Positions 1-11,060 are shown, counted from the first letter of the stretch. The stretch: DNA of 64,000 nucleotides from Isoetes taiwanensis (GCA_021234155.1 JAJEKV010000553.1:1-64000); one strand, 5' to 3'. Notes: a model not told the origin generated them from the sequence alone. Made by a program: numbers and translations.

Positions 1-3
1 CTT

Positions 4-33
4 AACAAAGTTTAAAATGAAATGCACTTATTT
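4..33 (+). repeat. Left arm of a 30-bp inverted repeat spanning about 8.2 kb
   Basis: This 30-bp stretch is the reverse complement of 8164-8193 with two mismatches, both C/T transitions at CpG in the other copy. Weaker similarity continues inward, including a shared AAAGATTCCT. The window starts here, so the true outer edge of the arm may lie outside. The pair could be the terminal inverted repeats of a large DNA transposon or a chance remnant of a dispersed repeat. No target-site duplication can be tested because the left flank is missing. Confidence 0.45.
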
Positions 34-1186
34 TTCTCAAAGACTTCAAAAGGAATCTTTAAAAGATTCCTAAAATTCCCCAAAGAAAGTCCATTTTAAG
101 ATTTTTTTGTGAGGTGTGACAATTTAGGGTAATTTAGGTACCCTTTTGAGGGGGTTGATTGAACATAACTTCCATGCAAAAATTTTAAATAGCAATTTTC
201 ATCCTCCTAATTTAGAACAAAAAATAGTTACTTATATAAAGTGTAGCAAAAAAAGGGGCAATAAAAAAAAAATAGCAAGGGTAGTAGATTGACAAAGAAG
301 TGATATATTCAAGGTTGTGAAAATTGTACAAAATTAGGAACAAAATTGTCAAAATATAGACATTTTGACAAACACTTTCGTCCGCACTTTCATTCTTTAC
401 ATGTTCGAAGTCATCGGACAAACTTTACATTTTGCAGCAATATCAGGATGCATCTCATCCCTCGACTTCATTTAATCCCGACACTTGAGCCTTCATCCCA
501 AACTTCACTCTCAAAATTTGGATGTACTCAGAACGATCTTCTTCCCTCCACCGTCTTACGCGAGTCTTCATCATCATCTTTTTGGCCACCTTTTCTAGGT
601 TGTTTGTCTAATCCACATACGAATCTTATTAAAGTTTGAGGACCATATGTAACTTATTAGCCGGCCAGTTTAACAAAGTCATATGCAAGAACCTTTACTT
701 GACTAGATCTATGATGGCGGTGTTTGCTTTGGACTTTGCTCTCTCCCACTCTGTTTTACCATCTCCAAAGTATAACTCCCAATCGAATTTATCGGCATTT
801 GTTCTCATCCATTGCACTTTTAATTGAGTGGGAATTCCATCCTCTCTTGTTACCTCCGTTCCAAGCATCTTTAGCTAGAATATCGGCTTCAATTCATCAT
901 TTATCATTTGGGATGACTATGAGCATTCCTTTCAATCTCGAGATCGAAGACGAGACTTCGAGCAACTTGTTGTGCCGTGCGTCAGGGGCCGCTGTACATG
1001 ACTCTGTCATCTTCATCCAGCTGGCAATATCTCTACATGTTCCTTTGATTCTCTTCTGCACGAGGGAGAGTTTGCCCAGATGGCGGTTGAATCTAAGCGG
1101 TCTTCGATATGTAATGAAGCTTGCAACATGCCACGCTGTCGGTGAAAAACCGAGGCCACCATAAAGCATCTGGGCCCCCAAAGTGG
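34..1186. other. Mostly non-coding, tail of a degraded minus-strand gene
   Basis: I see no convincing gene in 34-896. From about 897 to 1181 the minus strand has an open frame that may be the far C-terminal part of the DUF7869-like relic described next, because it follows the other fragments in order, but it has no motif I recognise. The remaining sequence is AT-rich with no clear repeat. Confidence 0.4.
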
Positions 1187-2130
1187 TTAGGAGCCACCAT
1201 GAATACTTGTCTCAATGTAATCCAATGATTTGTTTGAGTCAAATGCTCTTCCCTCCCTTTTACTCTTTGTGATTTCTTTCAAGCTTTTTAGAGGCATTTG
1301 CTGAGAGTATGGAACTAGTATTGGGGATGGTGCGAATGAATTGAATACAATACCGGGCGCCAATGCAAAAGGATGTGGCATATTTCTTTCCTTGTAAGAT
1401 GGCCTTGCAAATCTACAAAGTGAAATTTTGATCTCGATAAATGTAATGTTTCTCAAAGGGCTCAATAGCGGGTGACCCAGTTGATCTCTCGAAAAATCCA
1501 TTCCTTGAAATCATAAGTTTCTTCTAATAACTTCGATGTCCGGACGAGGATTGTAGGAATCTTGGATAACCTCAATCATTCTTTGGTAGGGTGAGAGCTT
1601 TTTTTTTTCGAGCAAGACGTTTAGAGAACCCTGGAACATCTGATCAATTTGATGGGTGTGTATGACCAACAAGCAGGAAACCAATCTCCACCTTCTTGAA
1701 GATTTGTTTCTCAACTAGCATTACGGTAAGCAAACAAGGCCGATTCTTATTTTCTCTTGTCGTGTTGTCTAGTTGAAGATATAGAGCAGGTGGTATATGT
1801 TCTAGATTGGAAAGAAGCTTATTCAATATTGTGATAGTGAGATTTGGATCAGCATATGAATGTTTTGATAGTTCAAAAAATATTTTGCAAGATAGTTTTT
1901 CATTAAATATCATAGCACCAACAACATGCGGGTGTATGAAATCTTCTTGTGACATCCTTAGGCACATTGACAAAATGTGGTAGGGTGGTGGTTCTTTACG
2001 GTCCATTCCATCAATAACAACCGATATGTAGTTGGAGTGGTTGTTCGATTAACTTTTCTTCCTATGTTTTGTTGTTTTTTCTCCTTTCCAAAGATTGTTG
2101 TTCTCGTAGTTTGGGTTCTCTTTCAATGCA
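1187..2130 (-). pseudogene. Relic resembling DUF7869 proteins (transposon-associated, DDE-like)
   Basis: On the minus strand the frame reads VVIDGMDRKEPPPYH near 2020-1977, then LQLDNTTRENKNRP near 1775-1736, then GFLLVGHTH near 1680-1656. The frame then shifts and continues as HTHQIDQMF, followed by LSPYQRMIEVIQDSYNPRP and, in a further frame, HPFALAPGIVF near 1370. The ordered set DGMD, DNxxRENKNR and GHTHxxIDQMF is what I recall from DUF7869-containing proteins, a family common in repeat-rich plant and animal genomes; I infer but cannot show a transposase-like role. The gene is broken: there are at least two frameshifts, and the N-terminal half expected above 2130 is not recognisable. It lies inside the 8.2-kb inverted repeat, so it may have been that element's own gene. 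Confidence 0.45.
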
Positions 2131-3235
2131 TCACGAAATGAAAGCATGTTTAGAAAAGAACCTACTTTTAAGTAGAACTAGGCAAGAACAAATCACAGGC
2201 TTTACTTTTAGTGTGAAGTGTCCTTGCATTTTGTCTCTCGAGCTTTAATTGAGCATGTAGCACAAATGATATCCGGTGCTTTCTAGGAATGGAAAGCCAG
2301 AAAATTCTTTTTCAGTACGTGAAGTAAGAGTAGCATACATGGCGTTCTCCAAGCCTCAACACACATGTCCTTATAATTATCGTAGACTTCACGTTTACAT
2401 TGAAGTTGTCACCAAATTTTGTATGGGGTTGTTAGGGTTTCTATAAAGACTCCTTAAAGAAGCCTTCCATCCAGAAAACACATTGAAACAACAAGTTTTT
2501 TGTATGTGTTGCCCTCAAGTGAGCCTAGATCCATAAGTTTTTTCTTCTTTGGGATGTACATGCTTCCTTGTGCAAATCTGGCTTAAGATTTTTACTTGGA
2601 GGAGCTTTGAATTGAACATAGAGTCTTGTGGCCCCGGTAAAATCCTGCGTCGAGAGATCAACATGAGGTGTTTCTTCTTCGACACACGGGACCAGCGGAT
2701 GGTGTACTAGTAGATCTTTGAGAGGTTTGTGGGCAAGTCTTGAGGGAGCTGCTAGCCCCTCTCTAGGAAAAAAGTAGGAGGTTGGTGGCGTAGTTGACCG
2801 GTTCTGAAGTGTCGTAGAATCTTGGAGTTATGGCAAGCTGGCCCCCCACTTATTGTAGTGTCAACTAAAAGAAATGGATGGAGTTAGGGTGATATGGCTC
2901 AGGGGGAGGCGGTCCTGACTGGACTATGGGAGGCGTACTAAAAGCAACCTAGGAGGAGAGTCCGAGCTCTGTAGCTTTGTGGTGGAGTAAAGCGACTCGG
3001 TGGGGGGCAAAGCGGCGTTCCCGGGGGCGAGGGTGTGGTGGAATAAATTGAACCCGGTGGTGGAAGTCGAGGTGGTCGTGGTGGAGCATATCTTGAATGG
3101 GCTGGGGCTTTGAATATGGAAATAGAAGTTTCGTGGGCTTCACGGGGACATATGAGGAGGTGTGAAAGTCATCCAGGAGGAGGAAGCCTCGGCGAGAGTG
3201 GGGGGCTCTGCAGACTCTTTTCTCTCTAGCCATAC
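2131..3235. other. Degraded sequence, possible upstream part of the DUF7869-like relic
   Basis: Short minus-strand segments near 2260-2220 (HAQLKLERQNARTLH) could be the middle of the DUF7869-like gene, but stops in every frame prevent a model. From 2949 to 3524 the minus strand is open for 191 codons. Much of that frame crosses the palindrome cluster and it shows no recognisable domain, so I do not call it a gene. Confidence 0.3.
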
Positions 3236-4102
3236 GGTATAAATTTATCCGAATAGCGAGGCGGTATAAATTTATACGAGAAGGTATAAATTTATACAGA
3301 AAGGCAACTTTGGCGGCCGAGCGGTATAAATTTATACTGAGAGATGGTATAAATTTATACGAGGGATAGTTTAAACTTTTACAGAGAAGAGCAACTCGAG
3401 AACAAAAATTGTATAAATTTATCTGAAAATTCACGATAATTGTATGGGAGAGTTTATGGGGAACCGCTATACGAAAAGGCTCGGGTGGGTACTTAAGCGG
3501 TGTCGGCCGATCTATTTTCTCCATCTCGCCTTCGAGTTGAAGCCGCCCGCGCCTTATATACCCCTAAATTGCTCTCACCATGGCTATGTTTAATCCATAC
3601 GGTCATGGCCACGTAAGTCTCTAATCAGGCACTATTCTAGTTTTCTCTGTCTTTTAGTACATTCATCCTAAGCTCGTTACGTATAAATTTATACGAAATG
3701 GTTTTGAAGCGGTATAAATTTATACGCTGAAGACGAAGCGGTATAAATTTATACCCGGATTCGAACACATTCGGTATAAATTTATGCGCCAGAGCAAGCG
3801 GTATAAATTTATACCGAATCGCAATTACATTGGGGTATAAATTTATACATAAATTTGTTCCATTTCGGTATAAATTTATACCCGTAGCGTATTTAAACGG
3901 GTATAAATTTATACCGACGCGTGAAGGTGTTCTCTCGAAAGTTAAATTTAAACCGTGCTCAGCGTATAAATTTATACCCATCGCGTGTTTCGAAGCCAGA
4001 TAAATTTATAAACGTGCTTCTGAGCATATAAATTAGCACTGGCATTCACTTCACGATAGCGTTCAACAACAACTAGGTAGACACATGGGTATAAATTTAT
4101 AC
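3236..4102. repeat. Array of the 14-bp perfect palindrome GTATAAATTTATAC
   Basis: Exact copies start at 3264, 3284, 3324, 3347, 3681, 3712, 3741, 3801, 3835, 3868, 3901, 3964 and 4089. Imperfect copies lie at 3237, 3411, 3774, 3941 and 3999. The motif equals its own reverse complement and is often extended by GCG or CGG on its left and C or CG on its right. Between 3681 and 3990 the centres are about 27-40 bp apart and the DNA between them is unrelated from one interval to the next. Such a layout could be a multi-site binding array for a dimeric protein, a family of tiny mobile palindromes, or a cruciform-prone tract. Two of three frames through the motif are open, which explains the INLY and YKFI peptides in long minus-strand frames here. 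Confidence 0.9.
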
Positions 4103-6840
4103 GAGAAGACAATATTGGTGTCAGTGTTTAAAGAATGGTCGAACCTTAATGTTTGAGTAATATTGTTGTGTTTTAAGCTTAAATGACACAAAAAAAGTGT
4201 TAAATTAGCGTGGTTTTTGTGCCCTTTAGCCACTTTTTTACAGGTTAATGTGTTTCAAAAGTGGACAAAGGTTACGTATCTTTTTTGTAAAAATGGGTTT
4301 TTACGCTTTTTCGGTGAGTAATCAAGTTTGGCGCGAAAGCCCAACCATCAAAGGCTGCCCGGAGAACCACGAGACTTATGAACCGAAGACGGACGTGGGT
4401 ACCTCCCGCGAGGGGGCACAAGAGAGCAAACAAACCCTTATACGATACCTTTATTTGTGTAATCGGTCGGGGAGGGGCAAAGTAAAAGGACCGATGATTA
4501 TTACCCTATTTGTTGAAGTGGTAAACCTTATTTTGAGGAGAATGAAGATGAACTTTTGATGAAGTGCATGAATGAATGTGACGGGAAGTCTACTATATTC
4601 TGAATAGTAGAATGCTTAGAATAAGCATGTGCAAACCCTAAAGCGTGTATGACTACATAGCGGTTGGCTTGACTATGTAAGTTGCTCTTAGTGGCTTTAA
4701 TGTATAAATTTATACCGTCATCCTCCTAACTTAAAACATTAAGGGACATAGTGGACATTTTGATGTCAGAGTACTTTGTGAGCAAAACGGTCATGGTCAA
4801 AGGTCTTTGGTACCCCATCCCTAACTAAGATTTTAGAGAAGGACGAGGGAAATAGAAGAAGAAGAGGAAGAGGAGGAACCATGGTAACAAAAGGGAGGAA
4901 GCAAGAGAGCTGCATTGGTATGCATACACTCCCCACCAAAAAAGGTCAAGAACCACAAAGACCTTGACTATAGAGAGGGTCAAGAAGCTCTCCGAAGGCT
5001 CGGAGGCGGTATATTGTTGTGAAGCCCGCAGATAAGTCAAGTGCTATTTTAAAATGGGTTAATGACACCTAAACCGCTCAAGCAAGCCATTTCTTTGACA
5101 TTGAGCACTATTAAGAGGCCACCTAAAATGAAGATGGGGAGGCTTCAGGTCAGAGGAAAACAAAAACATGTGGCTATCAAGCAAAGAATGAGAAGGAATC
5201 CTCATGCCCATGTCCGCCAATAGTTGTAATGGTTTGACGAGTCGATTGCAACCAACTAAAAGATTACAAAAAAGGTCGACTTGAAGATTACACCTATTAT
5301 GTTCTTGGAGGCACACATAGTTACAAGGCAAGGAAAGAACTATCAAAGGGGAAGAAAGCCGTAACGAAGTGTGGAAGAGCGTGGAAGCATATTTAATTGG
5401 TGTAATGGGGAGGATGAAGAGCAAAAGTCATTTGAGTCATAATCTCAATAATTACTGACTTGATTGAAAATGAGCCTAATAGACAAGATCCGCTTTATGC
5501 ACCGAGAGTACGCGGGAGTTCAAACAAGTGCATGGAGAGGACTTTAAAAAACAAAAACAAGCTCCAAGAACTTCGAGAAGCTTGTGTCGAGTGTTATGCG
5601 TTAGCTATGATTCGTGGATAAGAAGCCCATAATGGGCGTGGAAGCAAGACGACAATTACTTCCAGCTTGCTTCTCGTGAGATGGTCAAGTAAGTAAAAGT
5701 TTTAATTTAGTCCCTCAGAGTAGTAGGCTTAGCATAGCTTAATTTGTGTATTAACATCGAACTTTGTAAATTTGTACCAACCATTCAACACTACAGGCAA
5801 CAAACACTTGTACGCCATTCAACACTAAACTACTTGTGTTCGATTATTAGGTGTCCGGGATCTTCAAGAAAGAATATTTTGTATGTTCGAGGATGGTGAG
5901 CTGGAAGAACAAGCTAGCTCACAGAAAAAAAACCAAAGAAAGGTGGTGAAGCGAAACAAAAACATGAGCATTGTACCACGGACGCGGCCTTCTGGGGTTT
6001 AAAAAGCAAAGAAATTTTTGTATGCGAATTTTAGAAAAAAGTAGTGGCCAAAGGAATTCACTCTAGACTTAAATGGCCAAGGAAGCTAAGACGCAGTTTT
6101 CACGCTTTGCTATGCCGTGTTCTTTTCCCTCATTTTGTCTTACAAGATTTTTCCCTCTCGCAGCTAGGAAAGACATTGTCACTGCGGGCCGAAAGTTAAT
6201 GAAGCAACTAAACCCGAGGATCGGAGGAGTGCAAGCTTTTATATCCAACTTGTACTACGATAGTATTATCGAGAGCACGCTGTTAACCAAGTAGGTAGGT
6301 AAGTTTTGCGTAAAAATACTTTTGTTTTCGTGCCTTTGTCTCACTGATTTTCTTACGTAACAAAGAAGAAAGGGCTACCAACAAGTTTTTAAAACTGGGT
6401 TCGTAGGGCCAAGGAGGAGAGGCAGATCTAAGGCAAATTGAGTGCAGGGAAAAGAAGTTACGATGAGCAGTTTTGACACTAGCTATGAGAGATTTACAAC
6501 ATATGGTCGACCGCTTCAAGGGGTGATTCGGGGAGATTGCAAATTAGGCTGGGAACTCTTTTGGACAAGCAAAATTTTACACGCGGCATTGCGATATTCC
6601 ATACGGCTTTAAGATTAAGGATAGCTTTTGACGCAGGGAGGCCTTCACGCACGGTAAGTCCCGCTTTTTGGACGGCTCGAAAGGAAGTCCTTGACATCAT
6701 GAACCGGAGGGTCATCATTTTTCATTCGACTCGCGCAGACGATGTCGGTGCTTAAGCCATTGGAGTCAAGCATGTAAACGCTTCAAAACCGTGGTATGGT
6801 AAGCTTTTAAATTTATTGCTTTTCTATTTACCGGTAATTG
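4103..6840. other. No recognisable gene
   Basis: Apart from the palindrome at 4702, I see scattered open frames up to about 120 codons on both strands, none with a motif I recognise. Regions near 5100-5650 and 6070-6290 are moderately GC-rich and may be decayed coding DNA of the putative 8.2-kb element. Confidence 0.5.
4702..4715. repeat. Isolated exact copy of GTATAAATTTATAC
   Basis: An exact 14-bp copy of the palindrome, 600 bp outside the main array and with unrelated flanks. This shows the motif is dispersed and is not just one tandem expansion. Confidence 0.9.
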
Positions 6841-6981
6841 ACCGCGGTATAATTTATATCGGCCGCTTCTCGTAATGGTATAATTTTATCTGACAAGGCA
6901 ACCTTCGTGATAAATTTATACCAAGACGGCAAATGGTATAAGTTTATACAAACAAAGGCAATTGTGGTCTAAATTTATACC
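6841..6981. repeat. Cluster of decayed GTATAAATTTATAC copies
   Basis: Five near-matches occur: around 6846 (GTATAATTTATATC), 6878, 6909 (GATAAATTTATAC), 6936 (GTATAAGTTTATAC) and 6967 (GTCTAAATTTATAC). Each differs by one to three bases from the palindrome. Another is at 7716-7729. The spacing is again about 30 bp, as in the main array, suggesting an older array of the same family. Confidence 0.75.
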
Positions 6982-8163
6982 GGCCACACCATCGAACTAA
7001 CTTATTTTCTTTGTTTTCTTTCTACTAATTTTTAATTCTTCGTATTGTTTGGCGTGCTAAAACGAATGTCAAGGACATGGTGGTGGTCCGCTTAGTAAGC
7101 TGTTTTGAGCATTTCCATATAGGTTTTAGGCCGCCGGATGCCAAAAGACCATGGTTCATTTTAATCACGAATGAGAAGACTCCTCCCCGCAACTTTTTCG
7201 CCTTCCGTTTCTCACAAAATTGAGAGACCCACGGCCGAGGTAATCGTGGTATCCCATTATGGAAGCCATAGAGGCTAATTAATAATTTGATACAGTGGTT
7301 TTTCGTCCAGGAGACTGGATTTTGGATGCATTTTTGGCTCCGGGCATAATAGCAGTTTTAAGCCCATAAGGGCGCAATGTTGTCTCTGTCGACATAGACC
7401 CGGATAAAATAAGTTTCATCGGGACCGGGATAAGCTCTTTGTGAATCCTTTTCGATGAAAAACGCAGGAATCGGGAGCAAAGACGCTGCTAGCGATGTTA
7501 AAGGCACATATATAGAAATCCGTCCTCCTTACGGGAAGAAGAGATGAGGAGGTGGAGTTTGTCGACACCGGAGCCCTCGTGGTGCTGAGAAAACCCGCCT
7601 GTCTCACAGTAGCATTGGAATCAGAAGCGGGCGTCGCTATTACCCCGCAAGAGCAGATCCTAAGGGGTGCGAGAGTCCCCGTGGACTGGGGAAGACCCAC
7701 CTCCTCCACCTCTCGTGATAAATTTATACTGATCGGGATTATAAACTAACTTTCATTGTAAACTATGTGCTAAGAATTATAATATATTTTGATGAAGATT
7801 TTTAAACTGAAAGCTTTGTCTCTTCAACAATGATTAATTAGAACAACTCTTTCTTGCTCCATGATTTCACACTCTTTGTCTTTCCTATGTTTGATTTTCT
7901 TAGTACTTATATTAAGCTAAAAAAAGACAAACTATATTTCCTTCTATTTTCAACAATAAATACTTATTGAGTTTTCAAATTTAATGTCTCTCTCCTCAAA
8001 ACAAGCATTTTTTTTTACCTCTTTTAAAAATGAAAAGGCTTCAAAAACGTTGCTTTTGGGGGGTATTTCGAATGCTAATTGCTCAACAATCTATTTTGCT
8101 CCTATTTTATCCTTTTTTTCAAGTTTTCAATTTTTATAAAGGAATCTTTCAAACGCACTTCTT
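6982..8163. other. No gene seen; AT-rich DNA with one decayed palindrome
   Basis: The stretch 7416-7750 is open on both strands and GC-rich but has no recognisable motif. From 7740 onward the sequence becomes very T-rich, and it ends at the right inverted-repeat arm. Confidence 0.5.
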
Positions 8164-8193
8164 AAATAAGTGCGTTTCATTTTAAACCTTGTT
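8151..8193 (-). repeat. Right arm of the 8.2-kb inverted repeat, with its own hairpin
   Basis: Bases 8164-8193 pair with 4-33. The inner edge also forms a 10-bp stem: AAACGCACTT at 8151-8160 with AAGTGCGTTT at 8168-8177 around a 7-base loop. If the arms are transposon ends, the element is about 8.2 kb and encloses the DUF7869-like relic and both palindrome clusters. Confidence 0.45.
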
Positions 8194-8384
8194 TCTTTTC
8201 TACAAATGCAACTACAAATGCAAGATCGTCACTTCAAAAGAACCTAAAATGCATGATAAATTATTTTGTTCCACTTGAAATCCCCAACTTCTTTTGAAAA
8301 TGATCAATTTTTAAATCCCCGGTTTTTTTTCAAGGGAATCTTTTGAAGCGGGAGTGATGCAACACTCCGATTTAATTTGCAATC

Positions 8385-9857
8385 ATGTTTCCCCCACACT
8401 TTTTGGCCTATACATTGACCAACTGGAAGATTGGCTCTCTTAGCATGGAGGTGCGGTGCCCATCTCATGCATCACACAATCCAAAGAATCCGTATATCTT
8501 TGACGATGTCAACCTCCGCCTATACTCGAGGGATATGCAGCGTCTGGATGCTCTTGACACTTTTGCGATTCAGCTGCATGCGAGTTAACCTGGCCAAAAC
8601 TAGGGTGTTGCTAGTTGCATCATCCCGTCGACCAAGGCTTCCCTCATTCACTTACCGGGGACAAGAGGTAGAGGTGGCTCGACCTACAAGTACTTGGGGA
8701 TGAAGTTCTCAACTAACACCCATTGGGATCTTGCCATCGGATACGCAGACCCGCGGCCGGGTTGGAAAGCACTATATGCCATGTAAGAACAACAGCTACA
8801 AAGGCGAGTTGTATGCAGGGCCACCAAGTACACTTGTTTTTGGGCCTTGAGTGAGCCGGGTCCTTTTTGTATGGGGCGTAAAATGTGAAGTCGGCGATAT
8901 CCCCTCAACACTGGAATGACCTCGAGCAGGTCACCGGGAAGGCCTTCTTGGCACGCGGGCCCCAGGAGTGAAGTCCGCGTTCCATACCGGATCCTACTCC
9001 GGGAGGCGGGCTTTCTACCCCTTCAGCCGCATTGGAATGCCATATCGTTTACTTCCGCATATGGTCGCTATGGCTGATACACGCTGTCCCACCTTGCTTT
9101 TTGGCCATGGCGATGGGTCCTCAGCGCCTGAAATCCTGTTTGAAAGACAAGCAAGCTCGGAGTTTCTCCGCGGGGGGTGCAGCAAACTAAACGGCCCGTC
9201 CGGTGGAACAAAGAAAGATCGCCAAGGCTTGCCGCATTACCTAGATGCTACTTTCCTTCGCCAGTTCGATGCGGTTGCTCGACGCGACGTTAAAGTTGGC
9301 ACACCATCGCCAGACAAGTCAATCCTAGATCACGAGGCCCACCCGGTATTTCAGCCTGCACGCTACCGCCTACGAAGAAGTGGGTAATTTATAGGATTCC
9401 ATTCGTGACGGGTGCACATCAGCCTCCGCATTGAAAACGGGCATTGGGCTGGAAGCACTGCGAGCAAAGCGTTTTGCCGTTGTTGCCACCGGGGTGCCGG
9501 TGAGGATGAATGTCATGCCCCGCAGATTTGCCCAAAGATTTGCCCATATCCAGAAATTGATATGTTCGATTACTAGTGTCGGCCGCCAGTTGCATCGATT
9601 TATTGACTCACGGCATCTTTGGGTTTGTTGGGTCATACCTCCAGAGGTCATGGATGCCGGACTTCGGTTGTGTCCCTGCGGGACATGTATTGAACTGTCC
9701 TATACAATTGTACGGCGTGCCAAAGATACCTATTACTTAAGGTTTTCCCTCGAAAACCCTCGAGCTGGGGGTTTTAATCACATGATGTATCACGCTTGTT
9801 ACTCTCTTTTTTGTTTGGGTCCCATAGGCCAATTGGTCTAAAAGTGGGCGCTAAAAA
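8385..9857 (+). pseudogene. LINE copy A, 5'-truncated reverse-transcriptase relic
   Basis: This is the C-terminal part of a non-LTR retrotransposon ORF2. In shifting frames it reads FDDVNLRLYSRDMQRLDALDTF (an eroded YADD palm motif, near 8500), VNLAKTRVLL (near 8590) and FTYRGQEVEVAR (near 8650), then a thumb/C-terminal segment from 8968 to 9387 and a 3' UTR. Frameshifts and stops abound. It is GC-rich against AT-rich flanks. The endonuclease and the first RT motifs are missing, as expected of 5' truncation. It ends in the conserved GGGTCCCATAGGCC hairpin and a hexanucleotide tail. It belongs to the same family as copies B (minus, 11.6-13.9 kb), C (36.5-38.1 kb) and probably E (52.5 kb). Confidence 0.85.
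9826..9839 (+). other. 3' terminal hairpin of LINE copy A
   Basis: AGGCC-AATT-GGTCT forms a 5-bp stem with one G-U pair and a 4-base loop, just after GGGTCCCAT. The same position in copies B and C is also a hairpin. In other LINE families such 3' stem-loops are the template recognised by the element's own reverse transcriptase; that role is inferred here. Confidence 0.65.
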
Positions 9858-9858
9858 T

Positions 9859-9895
9859 CTTATTCTTATTCTTATTCTTATTCTTATTCTTCCTC
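9859..9895 (+). repeat. (TTATTC)n tail of LINE copy A
   Basis: Five to six tandem TTATTC units follow the 3' hairpin, then a CCTCTT-rich stretch. This takes the place of a poly-A tail. Confidence 0.85.
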
Positions 9896-10019
9896 TTCCT
9901 CATTTGTTGAATCTCCCTCTAGTTCCATCTCTGGATTCTCCCCTTCCTCTTCCTTTTGCAAAATCCCTTGGACTAGAGCAATTTGCTGCTTGATGTCCAA
10001 ATCCTTCTAAGTGCCAACA

Positions 10020-10841
10020 TCATTTGTCCCTTGACAGCTTAGGACAATTATGTTTAAGGTGGCCATAATTATTACAATGATAACAAAGGTCCATTTTCTT
10101 ATCATTATATGAATCTTTAATTTTCCCTCTGCCAGCATACAGGATTTCAGAGTGTTCTTCATGCTTTTTAATTATGAGTTTCTGCTCTAACTCAGTCCTG
10201 ACCATTAGTTTTGCCTTCTCTCTGTAAAAATTCATCTTATCTTATCTTATCTGTTTTTTGCAACATTCTTGACCAATGTAGACAACTGATCATAATTTGA
10301 AAAAGCCCTTGCTATTGTCATTACCTGATGATCATTAGTAATTGTTACCCCAGTTGCCTCCAAATCTGCTATGAGATTATCAAATCTCTGGAAAAACTCT
10401 GTCACATCATCCTTTTCATTATACTTCAGTGTTCTGAGTTCTCTATCCAAAACATCAAGCGGTGAAGATGTTTTTGTCTCATATGTCTTAATAAAAAATT
10501 TCCAAATGGACCTAGGGCTCATCCCTCTAACTTTCAGCAATATACTAGACCCCAATTTTACAGTGATTATATTTTTAGCCTCTATTAATTTTGCAGATGT
10601 ACTAACCTCCTTGTCGGGTTACTTCAGGAACTTCGAACTTTCACTTGTTTTCCCATTGCTATGCTCTCTCTTGTTGGAATCATCTGACTTCTTCACTCAC
10701 GTCTGCATCCTCTCCAACATATGCCAACAATCCTTCTACTTCAAGCACCTCTTTGATTTTTTCTTTCCACACTTGGAATCCTCCTGTTCCCTTAAACACC
10801 TCAACTAGACTCAATAATGAAGCACCCAGTCTAATAGTCAT
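10020..10841 (-). pseudogene. Copia-type gag fragment (UBN2-like gag and CCHC knuckle)
   Basis: The start ATG at 10841-10839 lies about ten bases downstream of a primer-binding site. The minus strand reads VWKEKIKEVLEVEGLLAYVG near 10770, then after stops RELRTLKYNEKDDVTEFFQRF and ATGVTITNDHQVM (10430-10310), typical of Copia gag. Near 10080-10038 a perfect zinc knuckle CYHCNNYGHLKHNC (CX2CX4HX4C) is present. Stops near 10680 and before 10247 break the frame. Protease, integrase and RT are absent: the sequence stops at about 10020, roughly 120 bp from the LINE A tail. It is a truncated element in minus orientation. Confidence 0.85.
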
Positions 10842-10851
10842 GATTAGAAAT

Positions 10852-10863
10852 GCTCTGATACCA
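10852..10863 (-). promoter_or_regulatory. Copia primer-binding site TGGTATCAGAGC
   Basis: TGGTATCAGAGC on the minus strand is the usual plant Copia primer-binding site, complementary to the initiator methionine tRNA. It fixes the orientation of the gag fragment and places the end of a 5' LTR just above 10864. Confidence 0.85.
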
Positions 10864-10864
10864 A

Positions 10865-11060
10865 ATGAAGAAAGATAATGATTTCTTAGTGTCAAGATCT
10901 TATGTTCAACAATCATAGACTAACTAGACAATAAAGGAGACTTCAAGAATAATCATATAACAACTAGATAATCATATAACAATATAATTATTGTATGCAA
11001 TCAAATTGAATGGTATGAACCATTAGCATATTATTATTGCATTCAAACCTTCGAGAGCCC
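10865..11060 (-). mobile_element. Probable remnant of the Copia 5' LTR
   Basis: The DNA directly upstream of the primer-binding site must be the 3' part of the LTR. On the minus strand it ends with CTTTCTTCA just before the site. It is AT-rich with short repeats (near 10945-10990). I cannot find the LTR start or a second LTR, so the upper limit is a guess. Confidence 0.4.

Noticed and set aside
3264-3977. CRISPR array
   Set aside because: Repeats are 14-bp perfect palindromes with intervals of variable length, there are no cas genes, and the surroundings are clearly eukaryotic.
2949-3981. Long minus-strand frames with INLY/YKFI peptide repeats as a repeat protein
   Set aside because: The peptides come from reading the palindrome in its two open frames; spacing is irregular and no coding bias or domain is visible outside the motif.
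4248-4559. 103-codon plus-strand open frame after the palindrome array
   Set aside because: No domain, and nothing in the sequence separates it from a chance open frame.
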